Positions 25,101-35,408 of a stretch of DNA of 64,000 nt are shown in pieces (position 1 is the first letter of the stretch; every line of letters starts with the position of its first letter). Source of the stretch: Arenicola marina (Eukaryota > Annelida > Polychaeta > Arenicolidae); the NCBI GenBank assembly GCA_964019135.1, contig OZ025257.1, positions 21,684,352 to 21,748,351 on the forward strand, written 5' to 3'. The position numbers and the translations under genes are program-made. The notes below the pieces were generated by a model. The model worked only from the letters and a program-made list of their open reading frames with translations, was not told the DNA's origin and ran no database searches.

Positions 25101-25873
25101 CCGGTCGCAGGTTTTAAGATATGCGCTCGAAAGGGGTATATCTCTTTCATCACAAATGGCCGCTCCCTCAGGCATCAAGGGGCACTGGTAAACCCACCCA
25201 CCAGATTCGCATAACAGTGCCATTGTTGAAGCCCACACTGGATGTGACTTCCCCAGGGAATTAGGCCCAGATAGGGATGTATTTAATATTATAAATGGAT
25301 CTTTTTTTTTTCTTTTGAATTTTAGGGAGGGGGATACAACCATGATACAAACCGGCCTTAACGTCTGACACCATCCTCCCTCCCGGTCTCGCCAATCGCC
25401 AACCGCTATCACCGGCTTCGCAAACACACCCCCACCGACCACTCTGCCACGTGAATAGTATCATGGGTAAATCTGAATGTCGAAACGAGCTTGTCAATAA
25501 CGAACGATGATGTCAATAGAAATAACTTAAAGCAAACACGACGATATCAAAGCTTCACTGAGTTGCCGGTGTGGTAGGCCGGATTATCCCCCATGCGGAG
25601 ATGTCCCCCCTGTATCATAATCATAATGGCACCTTACGAACACAAGGAGCGGAGAGGCCTAGGGTTTCAATATCATGTTTTCTATGTAAGACAGACAGCT
25701 GGACATGGGGGGACACTTTCGCATGCCACACCGGTTCCCACATCGCCTCATCACGTGGTTTGCGACCGGGGCTCTCTCATAACGTTACCGTGGATATCGG
25801 TTCAAGTATCTTTTCCAATACACCTTTCCACATTCCCAGCTTAGCCCCGCCCACGCCTGAGTCCTTTTTGGTT
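25101..25873. other. Intergenic stretch with a dispersed repeat
   Basis: About 25588-25690 resembles the inverted sequence at about 41040-41150 (shared 'atgcggagatgtc'-like and 'cataatggcacc' words), so it is an interspersed repeat of unknown class. No gene was recognised. Confidence 0.5.
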
Positions 25874-26600
25874 AAAGGAGGCCGCCAGCCTGGCCTCTAA
25901 CGCTGCTTTACCGATTCAGATATAATACCCAAGTGTCTATCCTCCAAATTACAGAATCTTCCGTCATGTTTGTAGCTTACAATAAAATTTAGAAATGTCC
26001 GCCAGCCACGATTTCGCCGCTTAACCAAGCGGCAGCCCTTTCTGGAGGTGTGTCCGCGATTGACCAATCAGGCGGCGATACTCTAATTATATGCAAACCG
26101 GATATGACGCATACTTTGTGAGCAAAACAAGGGCGCATGGTCATCGCTAATATAAATAGCTGCGATTTTAACTCCAATCATGGTTTTTTTACGGAGATAA
26201 TCGTTGCAAGAGATATATATCAATTTTCTTTGGATGATATTTCTAAGATCACTTAGATCATGGTCTACTGCGCGGCTTGGAACTGCCGCAATTCATCCGT
26301 AAATCACGGACCTGATCTCTCGTTTCACGCGTTTCCCCTGAAGGGTACCGCAACTGTGAAGACTTCTCTCCGCGAGAAAACTTTCAGTTATAACGTAAGG
26401 CGGCGCCACATGAAGGATCGCAATATACGTCACTTGATCCGGCAAAATGGCGCGCTGCTCGACATGGATAGGGGCGGGGTTGCTATAATTTGTTTCTCCT
26501 TACCAGTCGGCCGAAACGAAGCGTTAACACTCGCCACTTGAATCTTAAAATGTAAACATTCGGTGCAGATTGCGATTAGATTAGGTTGGATAGCCCGCTT
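25874..26600 (+). mobile_element. P-like DNA element remnant with THAP-like exon, copy 1
   Basis: A 727-bp unit present again inverted at 42170-42836. The ends carry imperfect terminal inverted repeats (AAAGGAGGCCGCCAGCCTGG against AAGCGGGCTATCCAACCTAA read from the other end). Inside are a TATA-like 'atataaatagc' (26150-26160) and an open frame from 26260. That frame begins MVYCAAWNC and continues ...SFHAFPL, the N-terminal signature of a THAP zinc-finger domain. The frame is only 93 aa and lacks the later C-x2-H zinc ligands. It looks like an internally deleted, non-autonomous element. The class is inferred from the THAP-like start. Confidence 0.6.
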
Positions 26601-28339
26601 ACATCGTGCGGAGAAAATGTACAGAGTTGATGTTAGGTATAAGTGAAAAGTACTCATCTCTGAACATGAAATTCTGCTTTATTTGGCGGACTTGTTTGTC
26701 GGACATAACGCATGTAGAAGACCTCTTTTCGCCACATGATAGAATAAAAGCAACAGTGACGTCATTGAATGATAGTCAGCCTAGAACAGTGTATTATCGC
26801 ATGCGTCAAAACACAAATTAGTAGATGTTAGTTATCTGAGAGAAAAAACAGTATATATCTCGGAATTCCACACTAAAGGTCTTTGAACAGAAGTTGTGTA
26901 AAGGTTTGCATAGAATGACCTGCTCCTACGCGCCTTGTTTCAGAGCTGGCTACATGCTTAAATTGTTCCAAGAAGGGGGGTGGAAGCATTCTCCGATCTC
27001 CGCCATTGGCATCCAGGAATTCTTGGAGATTTGCGATTAGCTGTTGGCAATAGGCCGATCCAGGCTGTCAATCATTCACTGACGTCCCTGTTGCTTTGTG
27101 AAGGTTTTACCTTACCTTCACAAGTTAATGCTTACGTTGCCAAATCCTGAGAAAATATGGAATCTACTGATCAATATAAACTCATTACACGACATGAACT
27201 TCCATTTCGTCGTGCATGCTAACAGGTGGGTTTGCATTGTTGTCTGGAGATGTGCCATTCTATAATTAGGGGACATGTCATGTCCCAACAATTTTGAACA
27301 ATTATGCCAGGATATCTCGTTGAAAAAAAATGTGTTTGAAAGACCTGTTGTAACTGTTAATGTCACCAATAATACACGTTGTCTGAATACAATAAAGAGG
27401 ATCATCTGCTCGTTTAACATGATGGATCACAGCTCTTTGGGTTGTCTCAACCCGACCCCTTGAACATATAGCCACCCGGAAATAAGAGTAAATGGTAGTT
27501 TATTATTTTCCGGTTACATATCAAATACCTAGCTGAAGGCATTGTCTTAGTGGCACAGAATGCAGAAAGATTAAATATCACATTCACTTAAAAACTTGTC
27601 ATGTTTATGTCTGTCCACCAAATACATGCGCACTCTGTTATCATTTACAACATGATGTTAAAAATACCAAATGGTTCTTTCTATATTCAACGCTTTATTC
27701 GCCAGGTGGAAGCACACCACATCATCAAAGGCTCACGCTCTTTGACCTCATTATGATTTCTGCCCGGCGTTGGCCGGCTTGTCACCTTGTACTGTCCACT
27801 CTTTCGGTAACTCCAATAAATGTAAATAATAGTTATCCAATACTGAAGAGTTTACTAAAACGTAAAACTATTAAGTGCTAATCAAGGAAAACAGTTTCGG
27901 GTGATCGTGCAAGGTGTATTGCATCGAGCGGGATGCTCGTTGGCTCATATTTGTCCACTCTGTTACCACAGAGTTACCACTCTGTAACCGAGTGGCCATA
28001 ATTTGAACAGTTTTATACATATGCTTGATTTACTGATTTTTAATTCGTGAATTATAAAGATTTAATTTTTATCTTCGCGTTAAAACATAAAGCAAAGAAG
28101 GCAGCAGTATCTAAATTTGAATGACATGGTACACAACAAATCCATACTTTTAGTACAACCGGAAGAAGATGCCAGATTGTGACAAACAATTTGTATGTTC
28201 GCAAGTGATGCGGCTTTAATCCCTGCCCACACCCCCCATCCACCCTTTTCCCTCCCCCAATCCCAGCCCACCACACAACAACACCACCCCCTCTCCCGTA
28301 TTCCGCAACAAAATTGTGCAGTGTACTTCTGGCGAGAAG
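26601..28339. other. Intergenic region between the P-like element and gene C
   Basis: No gene recognised. Open frames are under 105 aa and have no motif. It includes the presumed 3' untranslated region of gene C near 28000-28339. No clear AATAAA was found there. Confidence 0.45.
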
Positions 28340-29297
28340 TTAGTCGGGCCAGGGCTGAAAGATCCCCAATTGGAACACCGCCTGGCATTCTCTGCGGAGA
28401 TCTTCGCTTTCCTCGGGACTGAGAGATCCCGGCCATGGTTTGGCGACACCAATGGGGGCTTTCCGCCCTGGCTTCCCACGTTTAATCATCACCCTGGCGA
28501 TCCCTTCATTGGGAGAAACTCCTAGGAATGCGAACAGGGTTGCTATCCACTTGGTGGGGTCGATGACGAAAGCGTCGTATTGCAAGTACATTACGCGATC
28601 GGGGAAGAGTTGCTGGAGGCGCGCCCTAGCGGTGAAGTCCTTCATCAGCTGCGAGCAGTAGAGCGTGGCTTCGTGAGCGATCTTGTGATGGGAGTACAAC
28701 CCCTGGGCCCAGGATTGTCGGTGGATGGACGTGACAGCTCCGCGAGGGTCGCGAAACTGATGGATGAGATAAAACTGGGGATATTTCTCAAGGAAGAAAC
28801 GCGCTTCGTTTACCTCGGCGCGAACAGTCTTGATGGCTCGTACCGATTTTTGTCGACAGGGGGTGTCCAAGTGAGTGGCGGCACATTCCCGTGCTGCCGA
28901 GTCATACTTCTGTAAACAGACAAAGTACTTTCGAAACTCCTGTGGCATGTCGCTGGGAGGCGCCACTGTGCGGAACTTGAGGCTATTGGGGTTAAAATCC
29001 GCGTGAGTGGAGGACGAATCTCCCCACAGGTGGCGCTTGCATGCCTCGCTGGCAACCGGTTGTTTGCCGAAGCGGGTTCCGCACTTGTCCTGAATGGACA
29101 ACTGACATATCCTGAGCTTCCCGTTTAAGGAAGCGGACCGTATGCACTGGACGTAATCCCGACCGTGCGAGTGCAAGTCAGAGAACCTATCCCAGAAGGT
29201 GTGGAGCAACATGGCCGTCGGAAATGACGTCATCTGGCAAGTGTATATCTTCTCTAAAGTCCATTCGGCCGCTACCCGTTCGTCGTCAGGCAGGGAT
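28340..29297 (-). CDS. Gene C exon 4: catalytic C-terminal half
   Basis: 958 nt after acceptor cccctag (phase 2). It contains WTLEKIYTC, KTVRAEVNEA and RDPRGAVTS, and ends FQPWPD. The open frame continues upstream into the intron by chance, but the acceptor and the match with genes A and B fix the boundary. Confidence 0.88.
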
Positions 29298-32200
29298 CTA
29301 GGGGCGGTGTTTAGGGGAGGGGGGGGGGCGACATGGCGAGGTGAGATGTGGTGGAAGGGGTTGTGAACAACGGGTGGGGGTTGATCGAGTAGGATCGGGT
29401 CAGGAAAAGGGAGGTGATGTTGATGTTGAAATGGGAGACGGGCGGCCAAAGAGAAGAAACGAAGCACATTATTAAAATTAGTTCCTCTACATTCCCACAA
29501 TATATAACACAAACACAATATAGTATCTACCAACAGGTATTTATCTGCCATATGTACCCAAGGAGTATTTTCCCAAGTTAACATTTGACATTAACCGCCA
29601 AATTAACATTTGACATTGACCCCCAAATTAACATTTGACACTGACTCCCAAATTAACATTTGACATTAACCCCAAAATTCCGACACTGAGTTTCTTAAAC
29701 AACGACACTGAGCAGTGGCGGATGTAGGGGGGAGGGGGGTAGGGGTTGCACCCGCGCCCCCCCTTGGGAACCAGAAAATACAACATACATGTTCACATAC
29801 ATGTCGAAGTCCCAATTCTTCAGAGAGCAGCCCCCCCCCCCTTGGGAAACTGAACATACACTGTAAAGTCGGGTTCTCCAAGTCCAGCCCCCCCCCCCCC
29901 CCGGTCGCAATTTTTCAGAGAGAGAGAGAGAGAGAGAGCAACGCCCCCTTGGGAACCCGAACATACACTGTTAAAGTCGGCTTCTCCGAGTACGACCTGC
30001 CCCCCCCCCCCCCTCCCCCGGGTCGCAAGTTTTTCAGAGAGCAACCCCCCCCCCCCCCGTTGCCAAATTCCTAGATCCGCCCCTGCTGACACTGAGAATT
30101 TAGAAACTCGACACTGGACACTGAACCCCCCCCCCCCTCCTTCCAGACCCCTATTACATTTCGGCGTCATGTAGAAAAGAATCAAAAGTTCGGATTGCTT
30201 GAAAAGTCGATGGCATAAAAATCCTCATATATATCAACGGTCAAGAAGTAATGGCTGCCACGCGTACCCGGCGGTCACCCCTTACCTCACGGAGCCGTCG
30301 GCGTTGTTGAAGATGTCGCTGGGCACCGTCCATCCCTCCTGGACCCCGTACATGGCTGAGTACAACAGATCCAGAGGCTCGTAGATGAAGAACACGTCCT
30401 TAGGACTGTTAAACATGGAGGCGATGTAGGAGGAGCCACTGCGCTGGTAGGACAGCAGCAGCACCATCTTGCCGCTGGTGACCGGGGAGGCTGGCGGCTC
30501 GGTCGTGGCTTTCCCTGTCTGGGGTAGTATCTCACTTAGGATGACCTGTTTTGGCGTCGCTTCATTCCGTAACATCTTATGTAGTGGTGCTTGCGTTAGT
30601 GGCACCTGCTTAGGAGATTCCTCCCGTGGTGGCATCTTCCCTGGTGGCACCTTTCCCGGTGGCTCCTTCCCTGGTGGCACCTGCTTAGGTTCCTCCCGTG
30701 GTGGCACCTTCCCTGGCGGCAGCTTTCCCGGTGGCATCTTCCCTGGTGGCACCTTACCTGGTGGCACCTTCCCTGGTGGCAAGTCTCCCTGTGGCACCTT
30801 TTCTGGTGGCTGTTTCCCTGGTGGCACCTCCCCTGGTGGCACCTCCCCTGGTGGCACCTTTCCTGGTGGCAGCTTTCCCGGTGGCATCTTTCCTGGTGGC
30901 ACCTCACCTGGTGGCACCATCCCTGGTGGCAAGTCTCCTTGTGACACCTTTTCTGGTGGCTGCTTCCCTGGTGGCACCTCCCCTGGTGGCACCTCCCCTG
31001 GTGGCACCTTTCCTGGTGGCACCTTGCCTGGTGGCACCTTCCCTGGAGGCACCTTCCCTGGTGGCACCTCCCCTGGTGGCACCTCCCCTGGTGGCACCTT
31101 CCCTGGTGGCACCTTCCCTGGTGGCACCTTCTCTGGTAGCACCTCCCCTGGCGGCACCTTTCCTGGTGGCACCTCCCCTGGTGGCACCTTCCCTGGTGGC
31201 ACCTCCCTTGGTGGCACCTTCCCTGGTGGCACCTTCGCTGGTGGCACCTTCCCTGGTGGCACCTTCCCTGGTGGCACCTCCCTTGGTGGCGCCTCAACTT
31301 GTGGCTCCTTTCCTGGGTACGCTACCCCAGGGGCGGACAGACGATCGTAGGTGGTGCGGTGAATGTCGGCCGATGTTCCTGACCGCTGGTGGCCACCTGA
31401 GAGAGGTGCTGTTACAGTCTGCTTCGTGCTGACAGTTTTCGAAGTCTCCTGAGGGACACAGCATGGAAAGTAAGCAGTCTAAATTGAAAATTGACTTAAA
31501 GCAGCCTACTTACAATCGCATCTTAATTTATTTCCATCCTAGAATCCAGACTGAAAGTATCTCAAAATTATGATGCATATGTTTTATATTCCTTTGAGTC
31601 TGTAAAACAACAATTTCAACATAAAACTGCGCGGTTTATTTATATCGCGCGCGGACGTCCTAGCGAGCCGCGGTCGACATCACACAGAATACCGTACGGC
31701 GAACAGGCGCGCAGGGATACATAGCCGGCCACCAACTTCTGCTCCGGTGAACAAATTTGCTTCTCTCCGGATAGACCACAGGCTTTCAGGATTTAAATTC
31801 AAGACAGAATATACTTATTTGACATGGAGAAAAGGTTGGTAATACAACAAATTACAGAATATATTACTTTAACTGTGAAACGAAGGAAATTGTTGTCTCG
31901 CGCACTTGATCAGAAATAAGAACATTAATTAATCACGCAATAATAAGGCAACAATAATAATTAGTCCTGTGAGAGTCTATTGTCGGTCTGCTTCGTCCGT
32001 TCGCAAATGAACCGAATACCATAAGACATTAATAAATAATAATTAAAATAAAATGCGTTGCCTTGTCAATTACAACATTTAGAAGAATTATTTTTATTTG
32101 CGAAGACTATTCCTAATATTACAACATCAAGCTCATCTAGAAAACGCTCTATTTACCTGCAATGTGCGAATATCCTCAAAAGTTGACTGGTTTGACAATA

Positions 32201-32792
32201 AGATGGTTGGCGCGTTCAATTTTCGAGCACTACGGTAATAATCTGAATAAAAATAAATTTGTATATGTAAATAAACAGGTCCGGACATTTTCCATATATG
32301 ATATTTTGATGCACGCAAAAATACGCTTTTACGCTTTTCCTAGAATCATTTATCGCTTAGAAATCACAGATTCACTGCCATTGTGTATAAAAACTTGTGT
32401 TCATTTAAACTTTTAGGTGAAAGCAAGTTTAATTCAATTAGGCACACTATTACAATATATGTGTCATACATATTGTCTATATATACATATACTCATCTGA
32501 CGGAAACTAACAATCCAGTGCCTAATACCAATAATTGACTTCAATAGTCTGTCATTACACCATAATAAACCATTTATCCCACCCCGCCCCCCGCCCCCCG
32601 CCCCCCTCCATACCCCAACAACCCATCCTCGCGTCCTTAATGACACGAAAGGCTGGTTCACGTACCCCATTTTTTCGCGTGCAGCGTCTTCAAAATGCAG
32701 CCGCCATAAAAATTCACCATGACGACGCTGAGCAGAAACAGAAGCAGCGTCAACATCCGGCGCATGCGCAGCGCTGTAGGCCGAAGTCTCAT
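28340..32792 (-). CDS. Carbohydrate 6-O-sulfotransferase-like, gene C (4 exons)
   Basis: The model joins 32666-32792, 32157-32242, 30286-31448 and 28340-29297, 2334 nt in all, giving 777 aa. Intron phases 1, 0 and 2 equal those of gene B. The protein has an N-terminal signal anchor and a stem of about 46 P-P-G-K/E-V pentapeptides. The 5'-PAPS loop SYQRSGSSY and the 3'-phosphate motif RDPRGAVTS follow. Predicted location is the Golgi membrane with a lumenal catalytic domain, using PAPS as sulfate donor. The sugar acceptor is unknown; CHST1/CHST3-type enzymes are the nearest group by motif. Catalytic segments are near-identical to gene B, while the stem repeat is a different sequence. The intron upstream of exon 3 carries a TTAA MITE. 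Confidence 0.88.
29298..30285. other. Gene C intron 3 with repeats
   Basis: A 988-bp intron. It carries four copies of a 27-bp 'aaattaacatttgacattg' repeat (29578-29675) and a poly-C/poly-G dispersed block (29705-30085) with internal (AG)n at 29918-29938. C-rich 'tccagacccctat' sequence follows (30120-30165). Confidence 0.65.
30286..31448 (-). CDS. Gene C exon 3: PPGKV-repeat stem and 5'-PAPS loop
   Basis: A 1163-nt exon starting after gtccctcag (phase 0) with a Ser/Thr-rich lead (ETSKTVSTKQTV) and ending AG|GTAAGG (phase 2). About 46 pentapeptides P-P-G-K-V or P-P-G-E-V precede MVLLLSYQRSGSSY, the PAPS-binding loop. Confidence 0.85.
30596..31290 (-). repeat. 15-bp coding minisatellite in gene C stem
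   Basis: About 46 units of 'ccctggtggcacctt' type (plus strand) encode P-P-G-K/E-V on the minus strand. Sub-blocks recur in larger order, for example the 'aagtctccctgtggcacc' variant near 30780 and again near 30930, pointing to segmental duplication. The antisense G-G-T-F-P collagen-like frame is a shadow. Confidence 0.9.
31500..31868. mobile_element. TTAA-flanked MITE, copy 1 (piggyBac-like)
   Basis: A 369-bp unit flanked by TTAA on both sides (31496-31499 and 31869-31872), with ends AGCAGCCTACT and AGTAATATATTCTG reading inward. A full copy is at 49322-49688 and a shortened inverted copy at 44405-44660. No open frame. TTAA duplication and short inverted ends suggest a piggyBac-type non-autonomous element. 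It lies 50 bp upstream of the exon 3 acceptor of gene C. Confidence 0.75.
32157..32242 (-). CDS. Gene C exon 2: short stem exon
   Basis: 86 nt, acceptor tttttattcag, donor CAG|GTAAAT, phase 1 to 0. It encodes a polar linker with one N-x-S/T site (NQST) and ends DIRTLQ, like the LRSLQ end of gene B exon 2. Confidence 0.75.
32666..32792 (-). CDS. Gene C exon 1: signal anchor
   Basis: The ATG at 32792 opens a basic head (MRLRPTALRMRRM) and a hydrophobic run LTLLLFLLSVVMVNF, followed by FYGGCILKTL. The donor is G|GTACGT, phase 1. It aligns with gene B exon 1 at FYG....KTL. Confidence 0.8.
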
Positions 32793-33660
32793 GCTTAAAC
32801 TTCCGTCTATTTACCGTTCAATGTAAGCTGGCATGGATAATGGTTGACCACAGGGCTGATCAACAAATCGATCTTTGGATCCCTGCCTTTGCAAACAGTC
32901 GGTATCCTGAACTGGTGGCTCAAGAAGTGCCTTTGATTTCCATGCCGTCACACATGAATGACAGTCATCTCCATTCTTCATTGCTTCATTGTTAACTAAC
33001 GCCCACTCGCATGGCAGCAAACCTAGTCCATTATAAATCCTATTGACGTCACTACGGGATATATATTTGCACCGTAATTACGCAATGATTATTTTTGTAC
33101 AGGACTTCATCACGCCCGCCCCCTACCTCCGCCGTTCCACCGCCCCCCCGCTCATCCTGTGTCCTGTCCATGTACAGCTTTCATTTAAAGCCATTCGCTG
33201 CGTGCTCGGTGACTTATTATGAAACTTATGAGACGTTTTCCACAGTTACATCTGCACCATTCATGTATGAGAAATCGTTATTTCCTGCATCCAGGGGAGG
33301 GTTCCTAGCTAATGGGTGCAAGGTGACGTTTCGTCGGCGCGAGTGACTATACTCCATAACTGCCAGTCGCTTATTTGATTTGTTACCGAAAGCCACGAAT
33401 GACCGATATCCAATTGGCCGAGTTTGGTGGAGGCGGAGTGGGTGGAGGGGGGGGGGGGGTGCTTGTGTCTAAGGTTAGTATTGCCTCACGGCCCCTAGGG
33501 GGGCTTGCTTGGCTGCGTGTGGGCGTTCGGCAGGCGGTCAAGGTATCGACCTGACTGACAGTCCTTAGTCCCAGGCCTTGGCAGCATTCGTCATTAAATG
33601 CTGTACCTGCCGTCTCTGTCTACCCGTTGCCTCTATAGTTCTCTATGCCCGTTGCGTTGC
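32793..33660. other. Intergenic region upstream of gene C
   Basis: This is the presumed promoter side of gene C. No TATA box or other clear element was found. Short open frames have no motif. Confidence 0.4.
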
Positions 33661-33925
33661 TCTAGGGGCCGCCAGTGATAGCTCAGTGGGTGGCATTCAG
33701 CGCTCTGACCACCTGAGAGCCTAACAGCTGGCACGTGGGTCGGTGGTTCGCGCCCGCTGTAGCCATGTCTGTGTTGTGGCAAGATAAAGATCCCATGTCC
33801 TTCTTCGCGAAGAGTAGGTGGTTACCCCGGGGACATTGCTCCACTCATCCCTTCCTTCTCCCATTGGCGCGATAAGACCAAAAGTGGTTAAAGCGTCTTG
33901 AATATACAACCAACCAACCATAGCT
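33661..33925 (+). mobile_element. tRNA-derived SINE, copy 4 (full length)
   Basis: The clearest head: 'gatagctcagtgggtggca' (A-box) and 'gtggttcgcgcccgc' (B-box), then the shared body and an 'acaaccaaccaacca' tail. Length is about 260 bp. Confidence 0.85.
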
Positions 33926-34759
33926 CTATTGGGCCTACTCTCTTATTTTCTCTACCCCCCCCCCCCCCACCACCACCACCACCACCACACCTCCATTCCC
34001 TGCCCGAGCAAAGGGTCATGTTGACACAATTTTTGGCAAAATGCGCCAATTTGCATCTAATGCTCGCCCAGTAAAGCTACCATTTTTCATCAAAAAAGAT
34101 TTGTTTGAGGTCGCCCAAGTTGTTATTGTGAACATTAAAAAAAATGGGCTGAACATTTTCAAGCTTACCAGTTTCTACCTATGACCTAGATATATACTTA
34201 CCAATGGTGTAGTATTGGCAGTTGCCTTATCGACTTCCCCTGAGAGATGTGGGGCCGACACACGCGCGCACGCGGAGGCCGGCTCTTGGTTTATTTAACA
34301 GAGGCGTTCTGGACGGACACGAACCGCAACTGTTTTAGACCTAAATGTTGTATATATGTATTGAAGGCTAGATTTCCTACTGCAGCCAATGACCTGTGGG
34401 TCTGTAGTCATAAGCCACGCGTAGCTAGCTTACGCACGAAAAATGAATTTTCGTTGTATACTCACCAGCAGCTTGTAGTCATCAAGAAATCATATGCAAG
34501 ATAACTTTAGCATTTTCTAAATGACAGAAAGTCTGCCTCTTGTGTCTCTAGTTTAATGTATTTTAAACTCGATAATCGTTCGACAAATGTTTACTTAGCG
34601 CAAGTCTATTGGGTAAGTGAGGTTTATAAAGACCGCCAACAGGGGCCGTATCCACAAGCCACAATTAGTTCAACAAAAGTTGAACATTTGTCTAGCGGTT
34701 ATCGTAAGGTATTCACCGACAGGTGGATTTGCTGAATTAAGAAAGGGCTAAAATTATAT

Positions 34760-35000
34760 TACGGGTCTGGAAGGGGTAAATGGCGACACGCGAGACAGGC
34801 ATACTTGGAAAATCGACATTCGACATTCGACCCCCAAATTCCGAAACTGAGGACCTGACAAAGAGACATCGAAGCAGATAGTGGCATTTTGGGGGGAAAA
34901 AACAATGAACTTAGCCCTTAGCGAAAAATCCACATTAGATATTGAGAATATTGAAAAATCGACACTGTACGCTGGACCCCCCCCCCGTTCCCGATCCCTT
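34760..35000. repeat. Dispersed 'tcgacattcgacac' repeat, copy 2
   Basis: It opens 'ggtctggaaggggtaaatgg' and holds 'aaaatcgacattcgacattcg' type words, ending in a C-run. It matches the block at 410-600. Confidence 0.55.
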
Positions 35001-35210
35001 ATGTTAAAAATGATTTATTGATGATGAGCACTCCCCCACGGGATTCGCCCCTGCTTAGTGTGCCAGCGGCGAGCCGAGGTCCACCAGCTAATTCCGATTG
35101 CATCTATTATTTAACTGATTCCATCGATTTGGGTTTAATTGATCGGTTGAAGCACGCGACTTATACCGCTAGGGCCTCGCTCGCTAACTTATCCTCTGTG
35201 GAGTGTAGCA

Positions 35211-35408
35211 CCAGTGGCCTATTTCACGTACATAGTTTAGTCGGCTACGGGGGGTTAGCCGACTACGCTTAGTCGTCTACGGTAAGCCGGCTAGCAAAAT
35301 CGTTCGTGAAACGAGTTTGTCGGCTAGAATCTTGGTCGAGTTACCGTTGACGGCTAAGGGGAGCTAGACGGCTTAGAGCTTGCAAATGTACGGGAAATAG
35401 GCCACTGG
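35211..35408. mobile_element. 198-bp MITE with CCAGTGGCC inverted ends
   Basis: The left end CCAGTGGCCTATTTCACGTA is mirrored at the right end by TACGGGAAATAGGCCACTGG, about 23 bp with 1-2 mismatches. The interior has repeated GTCGGCTA/TAGCCGAC words that can pair with each other. CAGTGGC-type ends resemble hAT elements, but no clear 8-bp target duplication was seen. Confidence 0.65.

Noticed and set aside
26260..26541. A host THAP-domain gene
   Set aside because: The sequence is part of a repeated element, present inverted at 42170-42836, and lacks the second half of the zinc finger.
30469..31350. Plus-strand collagen-like G-G-T-F-P frame of 293 aa
   Set aside because: It is antisense to the stem repeat of sulfotransferase gene C and overlaps its catalytic codons on the other strand.
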